Of a stretch of DNA of 64,000 bases, positions 10,600-20,565 are shown in pieces. A program made the translations under genes and the position numbers. This stretch comes from Coccinella septempunctata (taxonomy: Eukaryota; Arthropoda; Insecta; Coleoptera; Coccinellidae), in assembly GCF_907165205.1 (NCBI RefSeq), contig NC_058193.1, forward strand, positions 744,001-808,000. Reading direction: 5' to 3'. The notes beneath the pieces are model-generated. The model searched no databases. It had not been told where the DNA came from and saw only the letters and a program-made list of their open reading frames with translations. Positions within the stretch are counted from its first letter, which is position 1; each line of letters opens with the position of its first letter.

Positions 10600-12639
10600 C
10601 TTCTAACTTCGAAAAAGGTTCCTTATTACAATTACCATCCGGATGCTGTGCTGGAAAACGAACATCACAAGCTCTACTGGGATCGCACGGTTCTCACAGA
10701 CCGAAAAATAACCCACAATAGACCAGACCTCATATTGCTCAATAAGGATGAGGACAGAGCACTATTCATCGACGTGGCAATTCCAAATAATACCAATCTT
10801 CTAGATAGGCACACTGAAAAAATTTCAAAATACAGAGATCTCGAGGAACAGACCAGAAGACAGTGGAAGCTGAAAGATATCAAGACCATCCCTATTGTCA
10901 TTTCATCTACAGGCCTGATACCGAAGAAACTACTAGAGAACTTGAGGAAACTTCAGTTGGACGATAATATCTATAGAGTCATGCAGAAGGCGGTACTGCT
11001 CGGAACGGCGAGAACTGTACGCAAGTACAGGGTGGGCAAAATTCGTTGTCTACTGAGGGGATCTCGAGAACTATAGCAACTAGAAGAAAACGGACGACAC
11101 ATTCTCTAGCTCTTTTTTCTTGACTAATCCAAAACTGAAAACAGATCCAGCCTAACGTTAATAGATTTTGAGTTATGAAAGAAAATTGAGAAATTGTCAT
11201 TTTCAATGAAGCTGAATAACTCGTTTATTTGAACTCGTATTCGAAATCCGTTGTTACATTCTACAGGCAATTTTTTATGAAGAACTCGAATATGATATCA
11301 TTAAATTTTTTCATCCAGTCATTTTCGAGATACGACAGGGATTTCCGATTTTTCAAATGTAAACTATAGTTGAAAGTTCTCTCATTCTGCTGCAATTTTT
11401 TTGCTGATTTCAAAAATGTATCATATGTTGCTATTCACACTAACATAACATAAGAAAAAAAATTCAATACTTTTTCCTGCTTTTCGATTCACTGTTGAAT
11501 TTTTAGTAGGCTGGCGTAACCATAGCAACCGTTGAATATGCATTATATTTTGTGAACCTGAGCCTCCATGATTGAAATCGCGGATTGCTGAATAAATATT
11601 TCGATGATTAATTTGCCATTTGTTCTCGCGATGTTTGGCATGCTTACCTTACGATGGTTTACAATTCGAATACTACCGTGGACAGACGTACCTACTTTTC
11701 ATCATCTTACTTTTGTAAAAATCATAATTATAGACAGCTTTCGTATTTTATTTATATTTATATAACTGACTCTTTAAGTTTCTTTCATGAATTGAAAAAC
11801 GATAATTGAATTCTTCTTTAATAATCAGACGAAAGTCTTTTACTCTCTTTTAAAGGATATCGATCTCGATATATAAAAGAAATAATTATTCGACAGTCTG
11901 TGATTCCTATCACACAAGGTTGAGTTCACATAGGATTATGTGGAGTTCACAAACCATAATGCATTTTCAACGGTCGCTATGGTTACGCTAGCCTACTAAA
12001 AATTCAACATTGAATCGAAAAACAGGATGAAGTATTGAATTTTTTTTCTTATGTTATATTCATGTGAATAGCGACATATGATACATTTTTTAAATCAGCA
12101 AAAAAATTGCAGCAGAATGAAAGGACTTTCAACTATAGTTTACATTTGAAAAATCAGAAATCCCTGTCGTATCTCGAAAATGACTGGATCAAAAAATTTG
12201 ACAATATCATATTCGAATTCCTCATAAAAAAGTGCCTGTAGAATGTAACAACGGATTTCGAATACGAGTTCAAATAAAAGAGTTATTCAGCTTCATTGAA
12301 AATGACAATTTCTCAATTTTCTTTCATAACTCAAAATCTATGAACGTTAGGCTGAATCTGTTTTCAGTTTTGGATTAGTCAAGAAAAAAGAGCTCGAGAA
12401 TGTGTCGTTCGTTTTCTTCTAGCTGCTATAGTTCTCGAGATCCCTTCAGTAGACAACGAATTTTGCCCACCCTGTACATGGGGAATGCAGAGGAACACCG
12501 TCTGCTCCGACAGGAAGTGCGGGTGGAGCAGGAATCCAAGCTACAGCAGGGAGGCGAGGAGCGACCTGGACCCGACCACCACCACGAGCCCGAAAACCTG
12601 GAAAGGGCTCCAACAGAGCTTAATCCTTTTGATATCTGA
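10600..12639 (+). pseudogene. R4-like restriction-like endonuclease and C-terminal tail, split by an insertion
   Basis: Downstream of the stop the same frame gives RPDLILLNKDEDRALFIDVA and then EKISKYRDLEEQ, a PD-x(n)-D-x(n)-K/Y pattern of the restriction-like endonuclease that makes the nick for target-primed reverse transcription. After MQKAVLLGTARTVRKY the frame meets the TIR element at 11028. If the insertion and one copy of its TA duplication are left out, the frame continues at 12477 as MGNAEEHRLLRQEV and runs to TGA at 12637-12639. The tail is rich in Glu, Gln and His and has no recognised domain. Confidence 0.75.
11028..12474. mobile_element. Non-autonomous TIR transposon with about 530-bp inverted repeats
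   Basis: The left arm, about 11028-11560, is the near-complement of 11945-12474. The ends read CAGGGTGGGCAAAATTCG inward. TA flanks both ends (11026-11027 and 12475-12476), as expected for a TA target-site duplication. The central 380 bp is AT-rich without coding signal. TA duplication fits Tc1/mariner-type or other TA-targeting transposases, but the superfamily cannot be set from ends alone. It sits in the R4-like ORF and interrupts it in a clean, reversible way. A single-arm relative is present at 56735-56990. Confidence 0.85.
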
Positions 12640-12690
12640 GATATCTGGGATAAGTGAATTTTCCTCTGGAGAGGAGTGTGAAAGCCGCAA

Positions 12691-14935
12691 GGCTTAAGTC
12701 ATAATGTTTATTGGGACAGTATCTACGAACAGAGGAGAGCAAAGAAAGGAGTGCAAGGATGCAAGGACAACTTGCTGATCGACAAGAGCGTATGCCTAGA
12801 CGCCAGACATTACAAGCGCGACCTACATACATCATGGTTAGACTACGCGAAAGCATTTGACACCTCGCCGCACGACCTGATCATACGACTATTAAAAATG
12901 CTGAAAGTCCACCCTAACATCATCCATGCGATAGAAAGCATCATTGCGTTGTGGAAAACGAAGTTTGCCATCCAAGCAGAGGGACGAACCGTTTATACGG
13001 GATGGGTGAGGTACAGAAGAGGAGTGTTCCAGGGAGATTCGCTAAGCCCGTTATTATTCTGCATAACACTCATGCCACTATCAATTGAGCTGAGGGCAAC
13101 CAAAATAGGATACAAGGCCGGTCCACCAGGCAGAAGGAACCACCTGATCTCCCATCTTATGTACGTGGACGACTTGAAACTCTACGCTCCCTCCAGGACC
13201 GCACTACAGCAACTATTGAATATCGTTTCCGACTACACCTCTGCAATGGGAATGTCATTTGGTTTGGACAAGTGTGCTGTTTTTCATGTCCGCAGGGGAA
13301 AGGTTGATGATCCAGGAGAAGATATCCAACTGGAAGATGGAATGACTTTTCGACGTCTGGAAGACGGAGAAACTTATAAGTTTCTCGGGATGAAACAGAG
13401 GGGAGTACTGGAGACAACACAGATAAAGGATGCCTTATCAGCCAGCTACAAGAAGAAGCTGAGAGACATCTGGAAATCACAGCTGCCAGGAAAGAACAAA
13501 GTATCAGCTACAAATATGCTAGCCATCCCGATACTTACCTACTCTTTCGGGGTGGTAAACTGGACGGTGAACGAACTCCTCGATCTTGATAGGTCAACAA
13601 GAAAAACGATGAACATGAATCGTACCCTTCACCCAAATAGCTCGATTCAGAGGATATACCTTCCCCGAAGCCAGGGGGGTAGAGGATTGCAATGTTTGGA
13701 ATATCAACACTATCAACAAACATTGGAAACAGCAGTAAGGGTCCTAAGAAGTGAAGATCCGCTTCTGAAGTTTGCAGCTCAGCATGAACTCGCGAACCAC
13801 GGAGCCTTCCTATTCCGAGCTGGACAGAGAGCCTTGGAGAAGCTCGGTATAACCGGCGTGTCGATCGATCCTAAGCGTGCTGGAGCACCGATCACTCAAG
13901 CGGACCGAAGAAGGCTAGCAAGACTGATCCGGAAGTCTCAGTCGATTACATTACTCGAACATCATATGAGTAAGAGCCTGCACTCCATATTTTTCAGGAG
14001 TTTAAAAGACCAAGATCTGTCGGAAGAATTGTCTTTCGCCTTTCTAAAGTCGGCTAGCCTTAAGTCAGAGACGGAGGGATTTGTGATGGCGTGTCAGGAT
14101 GGAGTAATAAATACCAGATGGTATAAAAAGAACATCATGAAAATGGACACCCCAACAACGTGCAGAGCGTGCCATAGTCAACAAGAAACGATTTTGCACA
14201 TTCTTTCCGCCTGCAGAGTCCATGCTCCATCGGGGTATATAGAGAGACACAACGCGGCACTCCGAGTTCTCTACTTCCATCTGAGGACGGCATATGAGAT
14301 AGACAAAGAACCGGCGCTACCATATGTGCCTCTGGAGATTGAAGCGGTGGTCCAGAACGAGAAAGCTCGAATATACTGGAACTATCCTATCTCAACAACA
14401 CGGCAGATCAATGCAATAAAGCCAGACATACTTCTTTTGGACAAAGAGCTGAAGGAATTGTTCGTCGTGGAATTCTCATCCCCTGTAGAAAACAACATGG
14501 TGATGAAGGAAGAGCAGAAGAGGCAAAAATACAAAGATCTTGTTTTCGAGCTTGGAACTATGTACCCAGGTCATAAAGTCAGGATGGTTGTACTAATCAT
14601 AGGATGTCTCGGAGGAATGAGAGCCAACTACGTGGAAGAATTGAAGATTATTCCGGCCTGCAGATCTTGGGCCGAGATACTAGCGCACAGAATGCAGAAG
14701 GCGGTGTTGCTTGGGTCACTGCATATCATCAGATCCCATGAACTCTAGATGCCACTTGCAGCTCATCTCTTTTGTTAAGGGACGCTGCAAGGGCCGGACG
14801 AAGAACTTCTCCGTGGAATGTGTGAGGGGTTTTTAGTGAGTAGCCAAACAAGATCTCGGAGTCTCACACTACCTAGAGTGCGGATCCTCTGGGCGCCCAT
14901 AAAGGGTTTTCCCCTCACACGAAGGGAAAAAAAAA
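12691..14935 (+). mobile_element. Second R4-like LINE copy, 5'-truncated
   Basis: It begins inside the RT, about where the 3' UTR of the previous R4-like element ends, and continues through a complete RT core, CCHC motif, endonuclease and a 3' UTR of about 185 bp (14749-14935). The protein differs clearly from the first copy and lacks its long C-terminal tail, so this is a different subfamily. Truncation at the 5' end is the usual outcome of target-primed reverse transcription. No duplication was identified. Confidence 0.75.
12751..14748 (+). CDS. R4-like RT, CCHC and restriction-like endonuclease (5'-truncated, open frame)
   Basis: A 665-codon open frame; it extends upstream without a true start (the frame is open from about 12682). 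In order: GCKDNLLIDKS, the motif A region DYAKAFDTSPHD, motif B GVFQGDSLSPLLFC, motif C YVDDLKLYA, YKFLGMKQ, CCHC (CRACHSQQETILHILSAC), then the endonuclease with KPDILLLDKELKELFVVEF and KYKDLVFELG. It ends MQKAVLLGSLHIIRSHEL. No stop or frameshift is seen, so this copy was probably truncated at birth and is fairly young. It lacks the N-terminal domain and the RT fingers and should not be autonomous. Confidence 0.8.
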   Translation: MQGCKDNLLIDKSVCLDARHYKRDLHTSWLDYAKAFDTSPHDLIIRLLKMLKVHPNIIHAIESIIALWKTKFAIQAEGRTVYTGWVRYRRGVFQGDSLSPLLFCITLMPLSIELRATKIGYKAGPPGRRNHLISHLMYVDDLKLYAPSRTALQQLLNIVSDYTSAMGMSFGLDKCAVFHVRRGKVDDPGEDIQLEDGMTFRRLEDGETYKFLGMKQRGVLETTQIKDALSASYKKKLRDIWKSQLPGKNKVSATNMLAIPILTYSFGVVNWTVNELLDLDRSTRKTMNMNRTLHPNSSIQRIYLPRSQGGRGLQCLEYQHYQQTLETAVRVLRSEDPLLKFAAQHELANHGAFLFRAGQRALEKLGITGVSIDPKRAGAPITQADRRRLARLIRKSQSITLLEHHMSKSLHSIFFRSLKDQDLSEELSFAFLKSASLKSETEGFVMACQDGVINTRWYKKNIMKMDTPTTCRACHSQQETILHILSACRVHAPSGYIERHNAALRVLYFHLRTAYEIDKEPALPYVPLEIEAVVQNEKARIYWNYPISTTRQINAIKPDILLLDKELKELFVVEFSSPVENNMVMKEEQKRQKYKDLVFELGTMYPGHKVRMVVLIIGCLGGMRANYVEELKIIPACRSWAEILAHRMQKAVLLGSLHIIRSHEL

Positions 14936-15850
14936 TATGTTTATTTCATAAATGAACAAAATACAAACTGAAATTTACTATTTTTACAATGAAAAACATT
15001 CAAGAAAACTAACCGTAACATACGAAATAAACAGAAAGCAATATTCTCGAAGGTGCGATCCCGTAGGATTAAACCTTGTGTGAGAATGGAAACCAAAGTC
15101 AAAGTTCATAGGTAATGATGTCATTTCCGCAATTTTCCAGCAGAGGGCAGACTAAAGATGTAATACGAAATAACTGAAGACTCCAGGACTAGTGGTTTAT
15201 CAAGTAATAGGTGTTCTTGATGTCTATGGCTATGAAGTGTCTCGACTGACTCAGGATCCAACCTTTTATTTTCCTCTTAAAAGTAGCCATTATATCGGGC
15301 ATCTTCAAGACTTGAGGGATACTATTATAAACTCGAGGTGCAAGGAACAGATGCGATCTCTGCCCCTTTGTCCCACGTGTGGTCGGCAACAGAATGAACT
15401 TACCCCTATTTCTGGTGTCATGTCTATGCTCATTGAAACTTGCAGACGTTATGTTCTTCCTCTGGTGAACCGCAAGCGCCAGAAAAAACAACTGTCTCAT
15501 ATCCATCACATTGGCAATTCTGAAGAGCTCGTCAGATGGAAAACGATAATGCTTATTGAAAATTACTTTCAGAATCCATTTCTGTGTTATTTCGAGCTTG
15601 TGTATATAAGTTTTGACAATTCCTCCCCAGCCCAGTAAACCATACGTTAAATGAGGCTGCACCAATACCAAGTATAGTGTTCTTAACAATTTAGCATCAC
15701 AGAACTTTTTGAGATTTTTAAATTTCACTATCAGAGTTCTCAATTTTCGGACTATTTTATCGATGTGTTGTTTCCATGTGAGGTGTCTGTCCAACACAAC
15801 GCCCAAGTATTTTACTGTGTCCGCTGAGCGTATCAAGCAATGATCATATA

Positions 15851-15882
<32 letters not shown>

Positions 15883-15887
15883 GACAA
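14936..15887 (-). mobile_element. 3' fragment of a Jockey/CR1-like LINE
   Basis: On the minus strand the sequence runs from the (TA)n tract near 15850-15880 through an RT C-terminal ORF to a 3' UTR ending near 14936, with AATAAA close to the end. The 5' part is absent. The break coincides with the TA repeat and the adjacent Penelope-like element. Confidence 0.6.
15189..15887 (-). pseudogene. LINE reverse transcriptase, C-terminal 220 residues
   Basis: The ORF reads VKYLGVVLDRHLTWKQHIDKI, then RTLYLVLVQPHLTYGLLGWG and LEITQKWILKVI. This is the thumb and connection region of Jockey/CR1-group RTs, which follows the YADD motif. The palm with the catalytic aspartates is missing. The first residues (SIYIYIYIYN) are translation of the (TA)n tract and not part of the protein. 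Confidence 0.75.
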
Positions 15888-16738
15888 TGATTAAGGGGTG
15901 TGGGAAATGATTGGTGTTATATTTGTACTCTCTTCTTTATTTCATATGTCTACGTTTCGATCCACATTGGGACCTTCTTCAGGACAACTAAAAAACATGA
16001 ATATAAATCAGCACATAAATGAAGGACAAACAATAAGATGACCTACCGAAATACAGAGGTGTTCAAGTTGTTTCCAGAGTTACAGCAATCATAATAATAA
16101 TACACAGTTAACACAGGGTAGACTGTCAGGAGGTGCATATATCCAAATGAATATGATAAATCCTATATAGCCTGCAGCAATGAAATTATAATCGACACAA
16201 AGAGGCACATTCGGAAGTTTCTAAACTATAGAGCATCTAAGAGAGGTTAAACGAAGCGGAGCATAGAACCAGGTGGAAACCCGTGAGCATAAAACCATGA
16301 AATGGCCCCAAGGAATTGTCATATTTTTTTTTTTTTTTATTTATTACATTAATTATTTATAAGATGTTGTTATTGTGTTATTTCTAATTCAATTTATTAT
16401 ATTTATTTATTTATTTTGTTTTATTCATTAAATGTCCCATCATTATCACCATCACATTTCCTGTCTGTTCACTCATTCACCCTTATCCAGTCGTCTTCCC
16501 CACACCTCGGTATCACTATTCCAGTCTTTTTCTTCCATCAGTCAATTGTTCTCCCCTTTATTTGTCCTCGTGATTCACTCTCACTAAAACACGGTTCGGT
16601 AAACAGGTCCCTCTCACCGACCACATTACCCGGTTCTTAATCACATATCAGGTTCGAAATTGACTAAGTATAACTTTTGCCAACCTTTCACTCTCACTGA
16701 AGGATGGAAAAAGTGGGTGGAAATTCAAACGTCCGCGG
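15879..16738 (-). repeat. Left pLTR arm of the Penelope-like element
   Basis: Inverted copy of 18621-19480. It starts at TAGACAATGATTAAGGGGTG next to (TA)n and ends at the CCGCGG site 16733-16738. An internal poly-T run lies near 16327-16338. Relative to the minus-strand ORF it is the downstream (3') repeat and carries the hammerhead-like motif in coding sense. Confidence 0.9.
15944..15986 (-). ncRNA. Hammerhead-like ribozyme motif in the left pLTR
   Basis: Read on the minus strand: stem I TGTC, core CTGAAGA, one extra A, stem II GGTCC/GGATC closed by a CAATGT loop, then GAAAC, a GTA cleavage triplet and stem I partner GACA. The core fits C-U-G-A-N-G-A and GAA; ACGT could form stem III between two RNAs, as in dimer-type hammerheads. 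Hammerheads occur in Penelope-like elements. The extra A after the core departs from the textbook CUGANGA-G. Confidence 0.6.
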
Positions 16739-16739
16739 C

Positions 16740-18578
16740 TCATCCACCATCCACTGTACCCATTTCAGCTCCACTTAGTGGCCTCGCCATCTCTCTCTCA
16801 CTGAGTTGGTCGAAACGGATCAGATATGTGTAGATACTACTGATGTTATTGATGTCTCTTCTATAATTCATAGAATTGACCTGTCGTATGATGTGGTACA
16901 TTTCTAGGAAACATCGTTTGCTTCCATTCCGCTCAGAGTCAAGGACCTGGACAGAGTCATAGTCCATGAGATGATCCCTGTTCCTGGTATGGTCGGCCAA
17001 TGCACAAATCTTTTTGGGGTTTTTTATGTCGCTCTTATGCTGTGTCAATCTTTTCTTTAATTGTTGTGATGTCTGGCCTATGTAAACCTCCTCACATACA
17101 GAGCAAGGGACTAAATATACTACGCCACTCTTGTTCATGGTGTTGATTCTTTCTTTTGTGCGACTAAAAAGTTTATCAATCTTAAATTCCGATCGGGGTA
17201 TCAGTCTCACGTTTGAGGTTCTTAGGAGACTGATCAATGCATTGGTTAGACCCTTGATCAACGGAATGGACGAATAGATAAGGTTGACGTCTGTTGTGGC
17301 GGATGCGCTCGTGTCTCCATTTCGTTGTCGTTCAGGTGGACTGGAACTGGAACCGTAGATTAGCCTATTCAATAGATTTCTGGGGTATCCATTCTCCATC
17401 ATCAACTGATGTAAGAGTCTGAGGTTCTTCTGCCTTAAGGAGTGGTGGGAAATTCTCAAGATGCGATTTTTTAACCCCAACACCATGTTTACTTTCTGCG
17501 AATGTGTATGATTGGAAAGATAGTGTAAATATCTTCCTGAAGCGGAAGGTTTCTGGTACCAGTCGAGGATCAGCTTGTTATCAGATGCCCTAATGACCCT
17601 TGTGTCCAAAAAAGGGACACTTCTGTTGGTTTCCTCCTCTAGAGTAAATTGTATGCGGTTGTGTTGGGAGTTGAACTTGTTTAGGAGGTAAGTTACTTCG
17701 TCTTCAGGCACCGAACAGATGATGTCATCCACGTATCTTTTTATCAGTGGGATGTAAAAAAGGACTCCTATGAGTGCATTATCGAGTACAAACTCCATCA
17801 CAATCTCTGCAATGGGTGAGCTGGAGCTGGAGCCCATTGGGGAGCCCAAAATCTGAAGGTAAAAGTTGCCATTGAATATGAAGTAATTGGATTCAAAAAG
17901 AAACCTGACAATGGCCATGAAGTCCTCCCTTGGTATGGTGGTATGGCAGGCTATGGCTTCCCACTTCTCTCCGATAGCTGACAATGTAAGCTCTAATGTT
18001 ATGTTGCTGAAGAGTGAGACGACGTCGAGACTGATCAACACATAGTTGTCCGGGAGCTGAATCTCACTGATGTAGCCTGCGAAGGAAAAGGAATCTTCTA
18101 CGTGGTATCTGCTCCTCGTGGTCGATAGGTAGGAAGACAGAATATTGGTCACAAATATAGATAAGTTTGCTGTTGGGGTGTTGATGCAGGACATAATAGG
18201 CCTCAGGGTTAGGGTGGCCTTGTGTACTTTGGGTAAGCCGTAAAATCTCGCTGGGATCGAATTGTAATTGTACATCTGCTTACCTTGTACTTGGGTTATG
18301 TGGCCTTTATTGGCCAGACTCTTAATCAGTGAGTTGCCTAGATTCTGTATCTTTGTGGTGGGATCTCTGTGTAAATGTTTGTACTGTTGTGTGTCCTGCA
18401 ATAAGGTGTCCACCAATTCCATGTACTGGGCCTTGTCCATCAATACTGTTACACTGCCTTTGTCCGCTCTTAAAACCAGTAATTCCTGATGTTCCCTGAG
18501 GTAATTCCTACAGTGAAAAAACTCTCTCTGGTATATATTGTTTGTGCTTTTCCTGGGATTGATGTGGTTAGTGATCAC
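16740..18578 (-). CDS. Penelope-like RT with C-terminal GIY-YIG endonuclease
   Basis: A 612-codon ORF without disruption. The RT shows YGLPKVHKATLTLRPI, ISLDVVSLFSNI (motif A), LGSPMGSSSSSPIAEI (motif B) and KRYVDDIICSVP (motif C, catalytic DD). The GIY-YIG nuclease lies at about residues 475-570: SGVVYLVPCSVCEEVYIGQT, then a conserved Arg (KKRLTQHKSDI) and a later Glu (CFLEMYHI). CSVC is the cysteine pair usual in this family. The enzyme reverse-transcribes element RNA and cuts the target. The start is the first ATG, just inside the right pLTR arm, and the stop lies at the left arm edge. Length is slightly below many family members. Confidence 0.9.
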   Translation of the reverse strand: MITNHINPRKSTNNIYQREFFHCRNYLREHQELLVLRADKGSVTVLMDKAQYMELVDTLLQDTQQYKHLHRDPTTKIQNLGNSLIKSLANKGHITQVQGKQMYNYNSIPARFYGLPKVHKATLTLRPIMSCINTPTANLSIFVTNILSSYLSTTRSRYHVEDSFSFAGYISEIQLPDNYVLISLDVVSLFSNITLELTLSAIGEKWEAIACHTTIPREDFMAIVRFLFESNYFIFNGNFYLQILGSPMGSSSSSPIAEIVMEFVLDNALIGVLFYIPLIKRYVDDIICSVPEDEVTYLLNKFNSQHNRIQFTLEEETNRSVPFLDTRVIRASDNKLILDWYQKPSASGRYLHYLSNHTHSQKVNMVLGLKNRILRISHHSLRQKNLRLLHQLMMENGYPRNLLNRLIYGSSSSPPERQRNGDTSASATTDVNLIYSSIPLIKGLTNALISLLRTSNVRLIPRSEFKIDKLFSRTKERINTMNKSGVVYLVPCSVCEEVYIGQTSQQLKKRLTQHKSDIKNPKKICALADHTRNRDHLMDYDSVQVLDSERNGSKRCFLEMYHIIRQVNSMNYRRDINNISSIYTYLIRFDQLSEREMARPLSGAEMGTVDGG

Positions 18579-18620
18579 ATTAGTAGTTTGCGCACGTTTT
18601 ATGTTCTTCCCCTCTTCTGA

Positions 18621-19480
18621 CCGCGGACGTTTGAATTTCCACCCACTTTTTCCATCCTTCAGTGAGAGTGAAAGGTTGGCAAAAGTTATACTTAGTCAAT
18701 TTCGAACCTGATATGTGATTAAGAACCGGGTAATGTGGTCGGTGAGAGGGACCTGTTTACCGAACCGTGTTTTAGTGAGAGTGAATCACGAGGACAAATA
18801 AAGGGGAGAACAATTGACTGATGGAAGAAAAAGACTGGAATAGTGATACCGAGGTGTGGGGAAGACGACTGGATAAGGGTGAATGAGTGAACAGACAGGA
18901 AATGTGATGGTGATAATGATGGGACATTTAATGAATAAAACAAAATAAATAAATAAATATAATAAATTGAATTAGAAATAACACAATAACAACATCTTAT
19001 AAATAATTAATGTAATAAATAAAAAAAAAAAAAAATATGACAATTCCTTGGGGCCATTTCATGGTTTTATGCTCACGGGTTTCCACCTGGTTCTATGCTC
19101 CGCTTCGTTTAACCTCTCTTAGATGCTCTATAGTTTAGAAACTTCCGAATGTGCCTCTTTGTGTCGATTATAATTTCATTGCTGCAGGCTATATAGGATT
19201 TATCATATTCATTTGGATATATGCACCTCCTGACAGTCTACCCTGTGTTAACTGTGTATTATTATTATGATTGCTGTAACTCTGGAAACAACTTGAACAC
19301 CTCTGTATTTCGGTAGGTCATCTTATTGTTTGTCCTTCATTTATGTGCTGATTTATATTCATGTTTTTTAGTTGTCCTGAAGAAGGTCCCAATGTGGATC
19401 GAAACGTAGACATATGAAATAAAGAAGAGAGTACAAATATAACACCAATCATTTCCCACACCCCTTAATCATTGTCTATA
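18621..19480 (+). repeat. Right pLTR arm of the Penelope-like element
   Basis: Inverted copy of the left arm. It starts at CCGCGGACG and ends at TCATTGTCTATA, next to a short spacer and a GT/TA tract. It lies upstream of the minus-strand ORF and would therefore carry its promoter, but no motif could be singled out. Confidence 0.9.
19373..19415 (+). ncRNA. Hammerhead-like ribozyme motif in the right pLTR
   Basis: Same motif as in the left arm, here on the plus strand: TGTC, CTGAAGA, GGTCC/GGATC hairpin, GAAACGTA, GACA. In this arm it is antisense to the RT ORF. Predicted cleavage would fall after GTA at about 19408. Confidence 0.6.
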
Positions 19481-19520
19481 ATTGTTCGGGAATTAAACCA
19501 GTGTGTGTATATATATATAT

Positions 19521-19830
19521 TTACATCTGGCATACTTTATTGCGTCCTTTCAAAAAGCAACCTTATTGCGTCTCCCAGAAATACGCTACCTAGGTGGAAT
19601 CTGATCGAAGTATATTAATCTACGCAAAAAATTACGTAGTTTGGTGGTTTCAGATCTCAGATATCTTTATTAATAAAGAAGTTGATATACGCACATTATT
19701 GCGTCCTTTCATGGTCCTACCATTAGTGCGTCCAGCGTATATTTTGTTTTCATATGTAGCACAATGCTGCGTCCGAATTTTATTCAATCTTTCACCATTA
19801 GCATGTTGTTGCGTCCAGCGTAGTTGCCAC
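19521..19830 (+). repeat. Left subterminal TGCGTCC array
   Basis: Six copies of TGCGTCC or TGCGTCT in about 275 bp, usually preceded by an AT-rich ATTAT or ATGTT. Two copies share TGCGTCCAGCGTA and two share TTATTGCGTCCTTTC. All are in one orientation. Confidence 0.75.
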
Positions 19831-20299
19831 ATATGTTTTAGAATCTGGTACAGTAGGATTATTCGAACTCGATGACGTGATCGTATTATAACATTGGCTC
19901 CACCTCTATATTTATGATGGCTCTCATCCTTAGTTTGTGGACTGCTCACTTGGGGAATCATATTTCAGAATGTTTCAAACACTCTTTAAGTGTCTTTTTG
20001 TCAAGAAGAGCTTTGATGATTATGTTATAATTTTAAAAACGTTATATATTTCATTTTCGTTTTTTTTTTAATAACAAATGAATGTGAGAGAGTGGTGCTC
20101 TGGAGATAACTTAAATTAGGAATGCATTAACTGCAGAGTTGTTAGTTTATCCTACGTTTATCCTATGAACAATTTGGCAGCCTGGAGAGTCAACTACTCT
20201 CTCAGGGTAGTTAAATGGACGGCGAATGAAATTCTCGAGTTCGATAAAAGAGTTTGAATATGAATCGTAGCCTGCATCCTAGCTCTTCGATATACAAGG

Positions 20300-20565
20300 A
20301 CTCTCTTTGCTTATAGAAGGACGAAACCATTGAGCATATCCTCAGTGACTGCCCAGCGGCAGACAAGGTTCGCTCAGGCTGGTTCAAGGGGATCTCATGA
20401 ACTACTCCTCCTCTGTTATCACCTCTTCCCTTTGGAAGATGGCACTGGAGGTAGAAGTTTAGCTCTTTGATCTTGTTTGTGTGCCACAATAGACAGCTTT
20501 GGTCGCGGTACTCGCGGTAGCAGGTCTGGGGGATTCGACAGATGCGCTGAACAAACTGTAACTGT
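20300..20565 (+). mobile_element. Short insertion in the R4-like relic with LINE-type zinc-finger coding
   Basis: The relic is interrupted after SSIY and resumes at similar bases (CTCTTCGATATACAAGGA before, CTCTTCAATACAAAGGATA after), which may be a diverged duplication. The insert encodes DETIEHILSDCPAADKV, like the Cys/His segment after the RT of some LINEs. No ends were defined. Confidence 0.4.

Larger units (their letters stand above)
7237..12690 (+). mobile_element. R4/Dong-like non-LTR retrotransposon, nearly full length, interrupted by a TIR element
   Basis: The element starts at the (TAA)n tract with a leader of about 200 bp. It encodes one long protein: an N-terminal SANT-like region, reverse transcriptase, a CCHC motif and a restriction-like endonuclease. 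This order is that of R2/R4-group LINEs, which nick DNA with a PD-(D/E)xK enzyme instead of an APE nuclease. A 1447-bp TIR transposon (11028-12474) lies inside the last part of the ORF. The 3' UTR follows the stop at 12637-12639 and seems to end near 12690-12715, where a second R4-like copy begins. The copy is inactive: one deletion/frameshift, one stop, and the insertion. Confidence 0.8.
15879..19480 (-). mobile_element. Penelope-like retroelement with 860-bp inverted terminal repeats
   Basis: The left arm (15879-16738) and right arm (18621-19480) are inverted copies that align without net indels. Matching positions sum to 35359, and both arms encode the same 74-residue spurious peptide. Between them lies one minus-strand ORF with RT and GIY-YIG endonuclease, the hallmark of Penelope-like elements, which often carry pLTRs in inverted orientation. 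Each arm holds a hammerhead-like motif, also known from this group. Left flank is (TA)n. The close match of the arms and the intact ORF indicate a recent insertion and possible autonomy. Confidence 0.9.

Noticed and set aside
16416..16640. 74-codon ORF present twice with identical translation (also 18719-18943)
   Set aside because: It lies in the inverted repeats of the Penelope-like element, so identity reflects the repeat. It is useful only as evidence of arm identity.
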